From the NCBI GenBank assembly GCA_903858935.1, contig CAIOKO010000014.1:1-43063 (forward strand): a stretch of DNA of 43,063 nt. The letters run 5' to 3'. This stretch comes from an uncultured Schlesneria sp. Its GTDB lineage: Bacteria > Planctomycetota > Planctomycetia > Planctomycetales > Planctomycetaceae. How positions within the stretch are numbered: position 1 is the first letter of the stretch; each line of letters opens with the position of its first letter. The notes under the pieces are model-generated. The model was given only the letters and a program-made list of their open reading frames with translations, had not been told where the DNA came from and did no database searches. Shown in pieces: positions 26,310 through 35,040 of this stretch. Both the position numbers and the translations under genes were made by a program.

Positions 26310-27788
26310 CTACTTCGGAATGCGATTGAGAGTATAAAACGCTTCCTTGTGGAGCAGGGGAAGTCCATTGGCGGATCGTACCCCGGAGGAAACCAGTTCA
26401 TGGATGTTTCCGGCTTTCAAGCTGTCGACCACCAGCCGAACGGACAACTGATCTGGTGAAACGGTCGCACTCACGATCTTCGGATGCGTTAGATCGACTT
26501 CAGGGCTGCCGTATTGGGATTGGTAAATATAGGCGTAGGTTTCGAGCTTATAGCTACCAACGTCGCCAGCCGTTTTTGCGTCGACGGGCTGAGTAAACTT
26601 CAGTTCAAAGCCATCGGGTTTAGCTCGCATTTCCTGGATTTCGAACGGAGTCTTTCCCGTCCAGATGATTCGGTCGAGCGATCCGGGTTTGGGACCACGC
26701 GAGCCCCAGCCGCGATTCGTTCCGCCAACAAACATTGTCCCGTTGTCTGTCATCAGCATGCCAAGACTGCCCGAAGTAAATCCTTCGCGAAAACGGAAAC
26801 AGGCCCCTTGATAGTAACCGTCGACCTTTTCCAGAAAGCACCGCATCACAGTGCTGTCGCTCTGGTCTCCGACGAACATCTGATTCTCGAATGGACCGAA
26901 CTTGCCTGCTGTCGTGTCACAGACAATACCGCTCGCCGATTTCCCCATCTTCCCGTAGGGGAACAGTACTGCTGATGGTTCGTATTCGGGAATTTTCGCC
27001 GCTTCAGTCATGAAACGGCTACCGCTTTCTGGCTCTTGAGGACGTGCTCCCATTGAGGCTTTGACTTCAGGAAGATCATACCAGCGGTTTCCGCCGGGAT
27101 GGCCAACGAATTTACCGGGCGATAAATGCTTTAAACCACAGGTTCCGTTCCAGGGGCCTTGATTGTCGGTGTAGAACATCTCCCCCTCAGCGTTCATGCC
27201 GATCCCACCCGGAGAACGGATGCCGCTGCATGTCGGAATCGATTTTCCATCAGGGGTGATCCGCAGGCACCAGCCGCGATACTTGACGTCGCTGCCGAAT
27301 GAACCTGTCAGGCAGAGCACGACCCAGATGTTTCCGTCCCGATCGAATCGTGAGCCAAATGCGTACTCGTGGTAATCACCCGAAATCTGCCAATCATCAT
27401 TGACCGTTTCAAATACGTCGGCCTTGCCGTCACCATCCGTGTCTTTTAGACGGGTCAACTCACCGCGCTGAGTCGCATAGATCCAGCCATCGCGGTACGA
27501 CAACCCCAAGACTTCATGAAGTCCGTGCGCGAATCGGCTGAATGTGGCATCCGTCGGTGAATCTGCAAACGGTTTATCCACCAGCCAGATTTCGCCGCGA
27601 CGAGTCGATACCGCCAGCTTGCCGTTTGGAAGTAACTCGACCCCTCCCGCTTCGAGCATGATCTCTTTAGGGATGTCGAACGACACCATTTTATAGAAGT
27701 CATTTTCGACCGGGTTTTGATCATCGGCCCATAAGGGCATTGAAACGACCGAGATCAAGCAGGCAAGAATCCAGCAGCGATGAAACAT
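26310..27788 (-). CDS. Secreted beta-propeller, sorbosone/glucose dehydrogenase-like
   Basis: The 492-residue product has a signal peptide ending near MPLWA. A six-bladed propeller follows, of the PVC-bacterial sorbosone dehydrogenase-like type: [54 protein letters not shown] and [21 protein letters not shown] calcium-binding-type loop DTDGDGKAD is present. The last 110 residues form a separate C-terminal domain ([14 protein letters not shown] ... [16 protein letters not shown]) with a fold like the bacterial Ig-like ends seen on such proteins. Oxidation of a sugar through a bound quinone is the family guess; activity is unproven. GGAAAG lies 6 nt before ATG 27788. It is 60 bp after the DUF1549/DUF1553 gene and 77 bp before the sugar isomerase gene, all on the minus strand. 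Confidence 0.9.
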   Translation of the reverse strand: MFHRCWILACLISVVSMPLWADDQNPVENDFYKMVSFDIPKEIMLEAGGVELLPNGKLAVSTRRGEIWLVDKPFADSPTDATFSRFAHGLHEVLGLSYRDGWIYATQRGELTRLKDTDGDGKADVFETVNDDWQISGDYHEYAFGSRFDRDGNIWVVLCLTGSFGSDVKYRGWCLRITPDGKSIPTCSGIRSPGGIGMNAEGEMFYTDNQGPWNGTCGLKHLSPGKFVGHPGGNRWYDLPEVKASMGARPQEPESGSRFMTEAAKIPEYEPSAVLFPYGKMGKSASGIVCDTTAGKFGPFENQMFVGDQSDSTVMRCFLEKVDGYYQGACFRFREGFTSGSLGMLMTDNGTMFVGGTNRGWGSRGPKPGSLDRIIWTGKTPFEIQEMRAKPDGFELKFTQPVDAKTAGDVGSYKLETYAYIYQSQYGSPEVDLTHPKIVSATVSPDQLSVRLVVDSLKAGNIHELVSSGVRSANGLPLLHKEAFYTLNRIPK

Positions 27789-27848
27789 TAATATCTTTCC
27801 GTTTAGACGGTTGTCAGTAGCATTGAGTTTTGGAGTTGACCTGGAAGC

Positions 27849-30800
27849 CTATTTGTTAAGAACTTCATCCAGGTTCATCAGTTCGTTTGCGAGCATCGTC
27901 CACGCGGCGAGTGTTTCTGGTTCCAGTGACGGATCCGCTTTCGATTCACCCTCTGCAATCAGCTTTTTGGCATCGTCAGGATGCGAGTTGTAATACCTGA
28001 TGAGTTGATCCAACGAATTCCGCACAACGGAAATTTCTCGTGATTTCAATGGGCGGGAAAGCAGCCGCATGGCCATCGCGTTGAGCTTGGAAGTGTGATC
28101 CGGTGTCCCTTGTCCCTTTAAGATAAGCTGAGCCAGATTCCTTGCGGCTTCAACAAACTGCGTATCGTTCAGGGTCACCAATGCCTGCAAGGGTGTATTC
28201 GTCCGTTCGCGACGAACCGTACACGTTTCCCGTGCCGTGGCATTGAAGATCTCCATCGATGCCGGTGGAGCTGAACGCTTCCAGAATGTGTACATGCTGC
28301 GGCGGTACAGGTTTTCTCCTGTATCTCGACGGTAGTCGCGTGTATTACTCCCGATCATTGCGACCGCTTCCCAGACGCCGTCGGGCTGGTATGGTTTGAC
28401 GCTCGGTCCGCCGATTTTCTCGACGAGCAAACCACTCGATGCCAAGGCGTAGTCACGAACCATTTCGGCATCCATGCGGAACCGAGGACCCCGAGACATC
28501 AACCTGTTGTGTGGGTCCTTTTCCAGTTTTTCTTTTGTGACTTCGGCCGATTGCTTGTACGTGTTTGATGTGACGATCAATCGGAACAGCCGTTTGACAT
28601 CCCAGGGGGTCACAGACGCAGGGGTGTCGTTTGGCCACGTCAGGCTGGGGCACCCATCTCGGAATTCCAGGGCCAGCCAATCGAGAAGCGGCTGATTCGA
28701 CGGAAGTTCACCCGCGATTCCAAAGTCGCCTGCCGTGCGAACGATTCCTGCTCCGAACAATTCCTGCCAGAACCGATTCACGGTGACTCGGGCTGTCAGC
28801 GGATGCTCGGGTCCCAGCAGCCATTGTGCGAGACCCAGGCGATTCTTCGGTGCATTTGCGGGAAACGCAGGAAACGCCGCAGGTGTATTTGGCTTGACTT
28901 GATCACGACGCTTGTCGTATTCGCCACGAAAAAGAACGTATGCCATCGCCTCTTCGTTTTTCTCATTCATCACGTGGGCAATCGTTCCACGTGCTTTAAG
29001 TGTATTCAGTTCGTTTTCGAGCGTGGCCAGCGTCGCCGTTCGTTCTTTGAAAATTGTATCGTCCGTCCCCAGCCACCACGGATAGATGTCGTTCTTCTCC
29101 TGGTCCGTTCGCTGATCCGCTGGTTTAGCCAGAATTCCCGCAAACCGCGAGGCCTTCGCCATGGATTCGACTTCCGCCGGTGCGAGAGCTCGCTTGTAAA
29201 TCCGCAGATCTTGAATTCCGGCTCCGCTGATCGGTTCACTTCCGTTTCGTTCGCCGATCCGGAATGGAGTGGTTGTCTTGATCGAACCTTGCAGTCGGTC
29301 AACTTCGATGTTTGTTGCCTGAGGCTGACCGTTGTAGTAGATCTTCACTCCCGCAGCCTTGGACGAACCATCGTAACTGAAGGCCACGTGGGTCCATTCG
29401 TTGGCAGGGACCTGAGCCTTCGCCACGACTTTCAACGCGTTGTCCGACCATTTGCTGATGATATGCGTTCCGATTCGACGAGACTGAACCCAGAAGTCCC
29501 AGCCTTCATAGGTTTGCGGTTTATTCATGCGAGCAGCAAGAGCGCCGTTCGAATCATTCGGCTGTAACTTGACCCAGGCCGAGATGGAAAACGGCTGGTT
29601 CGTATCAAAGTCGCCGACATCCGCCAGATCAGCGGCGGCCCCTTGCAGCTGTAATGCTTTCGAGGAACTGCCGTCGATCCATTTCGCCGATGGGTTCAGC
29701 GTGACGTCGCGACCCTGTCCGTCAACAGAAACTTTCGTCACGGTTCCGTCACCCTCATTTAACGGGGCATGCAGCAAAAGGTCCTTGGTCGGGATTGCGC
29801 TCGCAATTGATTCGGCTGTTGCTGCGGTCAGCCACGCATCAAAAGCAGGCCGAGCCTCCTGACGCCGTGCTTCGACCTGTTGTTTTGCCACGGCGATTTC
29901 GGCTGGCAATGCTTCAAATCGAGGTCGGTCTTGAGGTGTTGGTACAACGACGATGGGAGGCGTATCTTTGACATTGCCGTCCATCGCATTCTGAGTCGTG
30001 TTATTGAAGAATGCCGCCATCTCGTAGAATTCTTTCTGCGACAGCGGGTCGAACTTATGATCGTGACAGACGGAACAGCCCCCCGTCATTCCCATCCAGA
30101 CTTGAATCACCGTATCCGTCCGATCCCGGTCGTAAAGAACAAGATACTCTTCCGCAATCGCACCCCCTTCGCTGGTCGTGATATTGCATCGATTGAATCC
30201 GGACGCGATCTGTTGATCGAGTGACCGATTCGGTAAAAGATCTCCCGCCAGTTGTTCGATCGTGAATTGATCGAATGGCGTATTTCGGTTGAACGCGGCA
30301 ATCACATTGTCGCGGTACGACCACATTTCGCGATAATTGTCAAAGTGAATTCCGTGCGAGTCCGCGTAACGCGAAGCATCCAGCCAGTAACGACCACGAT
30401 GTTCGCCCCAATGCTGCGATTCCATCAGCTTATCGACCAGTTTTTCGTAAGCATTGGGCGTTGTGTCTGCCACAAATTGCTCAACCAGTTCCGGCGAAGG
30501 TGGTAGCCCGACCAGATCGAGACTCAATCGCCGAGCCAGTGTCCGGCGATCCGCTTCCGGAGCGGGATTGAGTCCCGCCGCTTTCAGCTTTGCCAGGACG
30601 AATGCGTCAATCGGGTTTTTCACCCATGTCGCATCCGATGTGACAGGAACTTGAGGCCGAACGGGTGCGAGGAACGACCAATGCGGTTGGTATTCCGCTC
30701 CTTGTTCGACCCAGGCCTTCAATAACTTTTTCTGTTCAGGAGTTAAGACTTTTTTCGTTGCCGGAGGGGGCATGACCGCATCAGGGTCTGTCGAATCGAT

Positions 30801-31064
30801 CCGGCTGACGAATTCACTTTTCGACAAATCACCGGGGGTGATCGCCTTCTTTTCGATCGCCGCATCCCGTTTGTCGAGTCGCAAGTCTCCCTTTCGTGAC
30901 GCGCTGTCAGGGCCGTGGCAGGCAAAACAGTGATCCGCAAGGATCGGCCGAATGTCGCGATTGAACTCAATTGGAATATCAGCTGCAGTGACTCGTTCGG
31001 ATATGAACAAAGCCCCCGCAACAGCGAAAATAACAGCGGCCAGTGAGAGAGTACGATTTGGCAT
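27849..31064 (-). CDS. PSCyt1-DUF1549-LamG-DUF1553 planctomycete cytochrome-like protein
   Basis: The 1071-residue exported product has a signal peptide (about 1-28), then a cytochrome-type region with one CxxCH motif (C46, C49, H50; HCFACHGPDS) for a covalently bound haem. A DUF1549 domain (about 145-355) starts at NPIDAFVLAKL. A LamG/concanavalin-type domain (about 428-635) starts at LLHAPLNEGDGT and ends at IYKRALAPAEVE. A DUF1553 domain (about 738-1030) starts at NRLGLAQWLLGPEHPLTARV. LamG domains usually bind carbohydrate, so the protein may hold a polymer near a redox centre. Its biochemical function is unknown, though it is abundant in planctomycetes. GAGG lies 8 nt before ATG 31064. 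It heads a three-gene minus-strand unit with two sugar-related genes. The usual DUF1501 partner is not adjacent but lies 8.8 kb away. Confidence 0.96.
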   Translation of the reverse strand: MPNRTLSLAAVIFAVAGALFISERVTAADIPIEFNRDIRPILADHCFACHGPDSASRKGDLRLDKRDAAIEKKAITPGDLSKSEFVSRIDSTDPDAVMPPPATKKVLTPEQKKLLKAWVEQGAEYQPHWSFLAPVRPQVPVTSDATWVKNPIDAFVLAKLKAAGLNPAPEADRRTLARRLSLDLVGLPPSPELVEQFVADTTPNAYEKLVDKLMESQHWGEHRGRYWLDASRYADSHGIHFDNYREMWSYRDNVIAAFNRNTPFDQFTIEQLAGDLLPNRSLDQQIASGFNRCNITTSEGGAIAEEYLVLYDRDRTDTVIQVWMGMTGGCSVCHDHKFDPLSQKEFYEMAAFFNNTTQNAMDGNVKDTPPIVVVPTPQDRPRFEALPAEIAVAKQQVEARRQEARPAFDAWLTAATAESIASAIPTKDLLLHAPLNEGDGTVTKVSVDGQGRDVTLNPSAKWIDGSSSKALQLQGAAADLADVGDFDTNQPFSISAWVKLQPNDSNGALAARMNKPQTYEGWDFWVQSRRIGTHIISKWSDNALKVVAKAQVPANEWTHVAFSYDGSSKAAGVKIYYNGQPQATNIEVDRLQGSIKTTTPFRIGERNGSEPISGAGIQDLRIYKRALAPAEVESMAKASRFAGILAKPADQRTDQEKNDIYPWWLGTDDTIFKERTATLATLENELNTLKARGTIAHVMNEKNEEAMAYVLFRGEYDKRRDQVKPNTPAAFPAFPANAPKNRLGLAQWLLGPEHPLTARVTVNRFWQELFGAGIVRTAGDFGIAGELPSNQPLLDWLALEFRDGCPSLTWPNDTPASVTPWDVKRLFRLIVTSNTYKQSAEVTKEKLEKDPHNRLMSRGPRFRMDAEMVRDYALASSGLLVEKIGGPSVKPYQPDGVWEAVAMIGSNTRDYRRDTGENLYRRSMYTFWKRSAPPASMEIFNATARETCTVRRERTNTPLQALVTLNDTQFVEAARNLAQLILKGQGTPDHTSKLNAMAMRLLSRPLKSREISVVRNSLDQLIRYYNSHPDDAKKLIAEGESKADPSLEPETLAAWTMLANELMNLDEVLNK

Positions 31065-31306
31065 CGAAAGCCCCTCGGTTACTACGGTGAATTTGAAAGT
31101 GTCAATTAGTTTTTCGACCTTGTCCCAAGCTCGTCAATTCTACACTTTGACATCCGATTTCTGAAGCAGCCGAATGCCAAGTCTTTTTCGGTCTTCAAAA
31201 TTCCTGTGCCACTGCTTGACCCTCTTCGGTCACCCGGTGTTCTTGGACCGCCTAAAGTCGAAGAAAGTGCTTCTCCGAAGTTTTCAGAGAGGCTTCGCCT
31301 CAGGCC

Positions 31307-31476
31307 AAAGTAGCCATCATCGCTCCGCGTGATGAGCATTGTTCGAGAACCCGTCATATTCCAGGTCGCTTGTTTTCAAAAAAGGAATTTCAAACAAAGG
31401 CTTTGCTCCGGAGCTAAGGCAACGATTGATTCGTTTCCGACGCATGCTCATCACGCGGCGCGATGATGGCTACTTT
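31307..31476. repeat. 33-nt inverted repeat with one mismatch
   Basis: The arms are 31307-31339 (starting AAAGTAGCCATCATCGC) and 31444-31476 (ending GCGATGATGGCTACTTT). They match as reverse complements at 32 of 33 positions and enclose 104 bp. Upstream, a small hairpin GAGGC-TTC-GCCTC sits at 31289-31301. The 31065-31664 spacer, which has no convincing gene, also contains the hairpin at 31521-31557. The element could be a small non-autonomous repeat or a cruciform. Confidence 0.8.
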
Positions 31477-31520
31477 TGCAGAAATCCTGAAACTTGACTC
31501 AGCCGATCAAGTTTCAAACA

Positions 31521-31557
31521 GGAAGTGACCGACCGGTTCATCCGGCCGGCCACCTCC
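31521..31557 (-). terminator. RNA hairpin downstream of the 31665 gene
   Basis: The arms 31521-31536 and 31542-31557 are 16 nt each around a 5-nt loop. On the plus strand there are three A-C mismatches. On the minus strand all three become G-U pairs, so the stem is continuous only as minus-strand RNA. It is 108 nt past the stop of the 31665 gene. No T run follows, so the role may be mRNA 3'-end protection or rho-assisted termination. Confidence 0.6.
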
Positions 31558-31664
31558 AAAATCATCCACTTGACGCACCCGATTCTTACGATCGAGCTTT
31601 CGTCAGAATCGACCTGATTGACATCAGGTCAAGTTCTGTCACAGCGTCCGTTTTCCATCACCCA

Positions 31665-32150
31665 TTACGTTTCGAAGCACTCAACGAATTCCATGATTGG
31701 CTCGTCGAGGATCGAAATCGGAGGCAATTTTCGCGGGCCATGCAGAAGAACGCCGCAAATCGTTCCGCGTTGTCGACCTGACCGATACGCCAGTGCCTCG
31801 TTCAATTGCGAAGCCTTGAATGTGACATGAGCCTGTTCGATGACAACGTAACTGGCATCTTTCAGAGGCTCCAATTCCTCGTCTGACAGTTGTCGAATGT
31901 TAGTCATTGACTCAACATAGAACGATCGCTCGGCGTTCTTGTCCAGGTCCTTACCGGTGACCAGCCAGCGACCCCGCTTCAATAGGGGGTTGAGAGGCTG
32001 GGTCGCAGGGTCCAGCGGGCTGTGATGCGTGTCTCGAATCGACACGACTTCAATCCGCCGCAGTTCCGTTGTCGTCGGAAGCTGCTCATAGTTGTGCCTC
32101 GGGTAACAGAACGAATAGGCACAACCGATCTCAAAAAAAGCGTGATGCAT
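31665..32150 (-). CDS. Hypothetical protein, unknown family
   Basis: The 161-residue product has no signal peptide or membrane segment and no motif I recognise. Segments such as RRIEVVSIRDTHHSPLDP, KRGRWLVTGKDLDKNAERSF and YVVIEQAHVTFKASQLNEA suggest an ordered, mainly beta domain. The gene is well supported: an AAAGGAG (32159-32165) lies 8 nt before ATG 32150. A possible small ORF (32131-32361) ends 20 bp inside its start, which would couple their translation. A hairpin follows the stop. The function is unknown. Confidence 0.85.
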   Translation of the reverse strand: MHHAFFEIGCAYSFCYPRHNYEQLPTTTELRRIEVVSIRDTHHSPLDPATQPLNPLLKRGRWLVTGKDLDKNAERSFYVESMTNIRQLSDEELEPLKDASYVVIEQAHVTFKASQLNEALAYRSGRQRGTICGVLLHGPRKLPPISILDEPIMEFVECFET

Positions 32151-32361
32151 GGTGGATTCTCCTTTGGAGAAGATCCGGCGCGATCTCGGGCATGACCTTC
32201 CAGGTCACGGCGCGCCACCCGTGAAAGAGTTCACGGTCCAATCCGAGCGGGTATTCAACTCGACGAATCGACCGTTGTCGAGACACAATCTCTAGTGGAT
32301 GAAAACATGGCCAACACCAATCATGGACCGCCGTTTTCCAAGGTGCGGCTTCCAGCCGCAA
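32131..32361 (-). CDS. Possible small ORF overlapping the next gene's start
   Basis: The frame could encode up to 76 residues ending in LLQRRIHHASRFF, with a W-C-W-P-C segment near the N-terminus and codons that look non-random. It lacks an ATG and a ribosome binding site: the frame starts at TTG 32361. Its stop overlaps the 32150 start by 20 bp, a pattern that suggests translational coupling. It may be a real small gene, or a fragment. Beyond it, 32362-32500 shows nothing but the expected def promoter region. Confidence 0.3.
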   Translation of the reverse strand: MRLEAAPWKTAVHDWCWPCFHPLEIVSRQRSIRRVEYPLGLDRELFHGWRAVTWKVMPEIAPDLLQRRIHHASRFF

Positions 32362-32500
32362 TGGTCGAAAAATTCATGAATAATAACATTTGAAAGTCCT
32401 GTTTTAAGCAGTCATTGAACCAGCAGACTCGACCGTGATGTGAACCGCCCCTATAATCTGATGCGTGATCGACCGATGTCTCTAACCTGCCTGAGTTTCC

Positions 32501-33097
32501 ATGGAAATTGTTCTCTACCCGCATCCGGCTCTCCGTTGGAAATCCAAGCCAATCCAAGAGATCAACGAAGACCTGCGGCGAGTCGTCGCTGAAATGTTTC
32601 AATTGATGTACGCGGCCAAGGGGATTGGTCTTGCGGCTAATCAGGTTGGTCTTCCCTATCGTCTGTTCATTATGAATTTGACGGGCGACCCCGAGGAAAA
32701 GGATGAAGAAATTGTTTTCATCAATCCCGAGATCCTGAAACGCAAGGGAACGACTGAAGGGGAGGAAGGTTGTCTCAGCTTTCCCGGGATGTATGGTCAA
32801 GTCAAGCGGGCCGCCAAAGTCGATATTGAAGCCTTCGATCTCAACGGCGAATGCTTTGAATATTCGCTCGACGAACTCGCTGCTCGAGCTGTTCAACACG
32901 AATGTGATCATCTGGACGGCGTCCTGTTCATCGATCGGATGCCAGAGGTCGGCCGGAGGGAACTCGACCCTGTGGTGAGTGACTTCGAGACCCAATTCCG
33001 TCGTTGGCAAGCCGAAGGTCGCTTTGCTTCGGACGAAATCTTGAAGCAGGAACTGGTTAAGTTAGAACCAAAGCCACCCGCTCCCTCAAAAAAATAG
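32501..33097 (+). CDS. def: Peptide deformylase
   Basis: This enzyme removes the formyl group from the N-terminal methionine of new proteins. The 198-residue product has all three motifs: GIGLAANQVG (residues 41-50), EGCLSFPG with metal-ligand C91, and HECDH (H133, E134, H137). The order and length are normal for bacterial Def, with a short charged C-terminal tail. The ATG at 32501 has only a weak GAG upstream. The fmt gene follows on the same strand after 143 bp, so the formylation and deformylation steps are neighbours as in many bacteria. A 32-nt inverted repeat lies between them. Confidence 0.97.
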   Translation: MEIVLYPHPALRWKSKPIQEINEDLRRVVAEMFQLMYAAKGIGLAANQVGLPYRLFIMNLTGDPEEKDEEIVFINPEILKRKGTTEGEEGCLSFPGMYGQVKRAAKVDIEAFDLNGECFEYSLDELAARAVQHECDHLDGVLFIDRMPEVGRRELDPVVSDFETQFRRWQAEGRFASDEILKQELVKLEPKPPAPSKK

Positions 33098-33112
33098 AGG
33101 GTTGAGACGGAG

Positions 33113-33209
33113 GGGGTCGGGCGTTCAAATTTCAAAATTGGCCGACAGTTGGTCTCCAATATTTCCAGCCGGGGTGACGGCCAATTTTGAAATTTGAACA
33201 CCCGACCCC
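33113..33209. repeat. 32-nt near-perfect inverted repeat between def and fmt
   Basis: The left arm 33113-33144 starts GGGGTCGGGCGTTCAAATTT, and the right arm 33178-33209 ends AAATTTGAACACCCGACCCC. They match as reverse complements at 31 of 32 positions. The 33-nt centre is partly self-complementary too. It looks like an inserted palindromic element rather than a terminator, since there is no T run. It separates def (stop 33097) from fmt (start 33241) and could shape or end the transcript. Confidence 0.88.
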
Positions 33210-33240
33210 AATTCATTCGCTCGCGAAATCTGAGGTCAAC

Positions 33241-34200
33241 GTGTCGATTCGTATTCTTTTCCTTGGTACCGGTCCACTTGCGCTCCCCACATTCCAATCG
33301 CTGTGCGAATCGACCACCCATCAGCTTGTCGGGCTCGTCACTCAACCTGATCGAACGGGAAGGGGACATCATCAGCATGTGAATCCACTGAAGGAACTCG
33401 CCATCAGCAAAGGCCTGGTCGTCCTGCAACCTGATGTGATCAAAACTCCTGAAAGTGTGGCAGCATTACGTGAAACACAAGCCGATCTTTTTGTTGTCGC
33501 TGCTTACGGTAAAATGCTGTCGAAAGCCGTGCTGGAAGTCCCCCGGCTGGGGACCATCAATGTCCACGCGTCGCTGCTCCCCAAATATCGCGGAGCCACG
33601 CCGATTCATGCCGCCGTATTGAATGGCGAAGCCGAGGCAGGAGTGACGATTATCGAGATCGTACAAAAGCTCGATGCCGGGCCGATGCTCGGAGCTGTCA
33701 GTACAAGTATTCGCCCCGACGAAACAACCGGACAGCTGGAGCAACGGCTGGCCGACATCGCAGTCCCACTGACGAATCGCGTGATTGATGAGATCGCAAG
33801 TGGCATTGCTACTCGAACGCCCCAGGACGAAGCATTGGTCACTCACGTTCGCAAGCTTTCAAAAATCGACGGTCTGGTTCCCTGGTCCAAGTCGGCCATC
33901 GAAGTCGAGCGACATGTTCGAGGAATGCAGCCCTGGCCCGGTTCGTTTTCTCATTTGAATCAGGCGGATAAGCCACCACTTCGCTTGCAGGTTCTCTCCG
34001 TCAAAATTGTCGACGCCGTAACATCCGCAAATCATCAACCACCGGGGACGGTCATTGAAGTCACGGCGAACGATTTCGTAGTAGCATGTGGAACAGGGTC
34101 GGTTCGCCTGTTAACGGTTCAGCCAGATGGCAAAAAAGCGATGCCGACATCTGATTTTCTTCGCGGGCGTAAAGTGGCGGTTGGTGACACGCTGGCATAA
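33241..34200 (+). CDS. fmt: Methionyl-tRNA formyltransferase
   Basis: The enzyme formylates initiator Met-tRNA using 10-formyl-tetrahydrofolate. The 319-residue product shows the catalytic set N107, H109 and D145, the NVHASLLPKYRGATPI motif and the QKLDAGPML segment. The C-terminal tRNA-binding domain includes ALVTHVRKLSKIDGLVPW. I start at GTG 33241 because GAGG lies 5 nt upstream. The frame extends to TTG 33187 inside the inverted repeat and would add 18 unlikely residues. It follows def on the same strand and faces nnrE across 6 bp. Confidence 0.97.
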   Translation: MSIRILFLGTGPLALPTFQSLCESTTHQLVGLVTQPDRTGRGHHQHVNPLKELAISKGLVVLQPDVIKTPESVAALRETQADLFVVAAYGKMLSKAVLEVPRLGTINVHASLLPKYRGATPIHAAVLNGEAEAGVTIIEIVQKLDAGPMLGAVSTSIRPDETTGQLEQRLADIAVPLTNRVIDEIASGIATRTPQDEALVTHVRKLSKIDGLVPWSKSAIEVERHVRGMQPWPGSFSHLNQADKPPLRLQVLSVKIVDAVTSANHQPPGTVIEVTANDFVVACGTGSVRLLTVQPDGKKAMPTSDFLRGRKVAVGDTLA

Positions 34201-34206
34201 GTACGT

Positions 34207-34884
34207 TTAGAGGTTTTCCAAAAGCGATCGCGGCACACCGATGTCGATCACATGCACTGTTCCCGTCCATTCCGCTGATCCGGGAATATCAAATCCAATT
34301 TTTCGAGCGACAAATGTTGCCGTATGGTTTGCACGGACGCAGACACCAAGCGGTTGGCCCGTATCACAGTCGAGACCTGACGGCAGATCGATCGCGTAGA
34401 CTTTGCATCCCGAGGAATTGATTGCGGTAATGGCCGACACAAAGGGTTCTCGAATTGTTCCTTGAGTTCCCGTACCGAGCAGCGCGTCAACGATCCAGTC
34501 TGACCCGGCCAGTTCTGTCTTCCAGTCGAATGGAGGCACAATGACCGGAGTATGCCCCTTTTCAATAATGTTCAGATTCGACTTTGCGTCACCGGTCAGC
34601 GAAGCAGGTGGAACACAAAGTAGCACTCGAACATCGACACCTGCATTTTCCAAATGCCGCGCAATCACGAATCCGTCACCACCATTGTTTCCCTTACCGC
34701 AACAAATCGTAACGCGGCCATGAATATTGAGTGTTCGCAGCAATTCGGCAGAATTCCGCCCTGCATTTTCCATCAGGACCAGTCCCACCATGCCATAGTC
34801 GTCAATCGCACGCCGATCGACATCACGGACCTGTTCGCGCGTCAGTGGTCTCGGGATGAAGGTCTCTTTTCCAGTCGTCGCCAT
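34207..34884 (-). CDS. nnrE: NAD(P)H-hydrate epimerase
   Basis: The enzyme epimerises damaged R-NAD(P)HX to S-NAD(P)HX for repair. The 225-residue product has the YjeF_N landmarks: MENAG (residues 38-42), GKGNNGGDG (63-71), [10 protein letters not shown] and [11 protein letters not shown]. The ADP-dependent dehydratase half (NnrD) found fused in many bacteria is absent, so the second repair step must be encoded elsewhere. ATG 34884 is preceded by AAAGGA 9 nt upstream; the frame runs to 34977 without a site. It is convergent with fmt (6 bp apart), and the repeat array starts not far beyond its 5' end. Confidence 0.94.
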   Translation of the reverse strand: MATTGKETFIPRPLTREQVRDVDRRAIDDYGMVGLVLMENAGRNSAELLRTLNIHGRVTICCGKGNNGGDGFVIARHLENAGVDVRVLLCVPPASLTGDAKSNLNIIEKGHTPVIVPPFDWKTELAGSDWIVDALLGTGTQGTIREPFVSAITAINSSGCKVYAIDLPSGLDCDTGQPLGVCVRANHTATFVARKIGFDIPGSAEWTGTVHVIDIGVPRSLLENL

Positions 34885-35040
34885 AGTACAGATTCCTTTG
34901 CGGTAAGTTCCGATCTGATCGAAGTGCAAGAACTCCCGCAAAGCCGATTCCCGGATTCGCTCTTCCGATTCCCGCAAAATGTTTTTGATAAAACGCCTCG
35001 TTCATCAGTGTCCCATAAGTCCTGTCGGTCGCATATGTCC

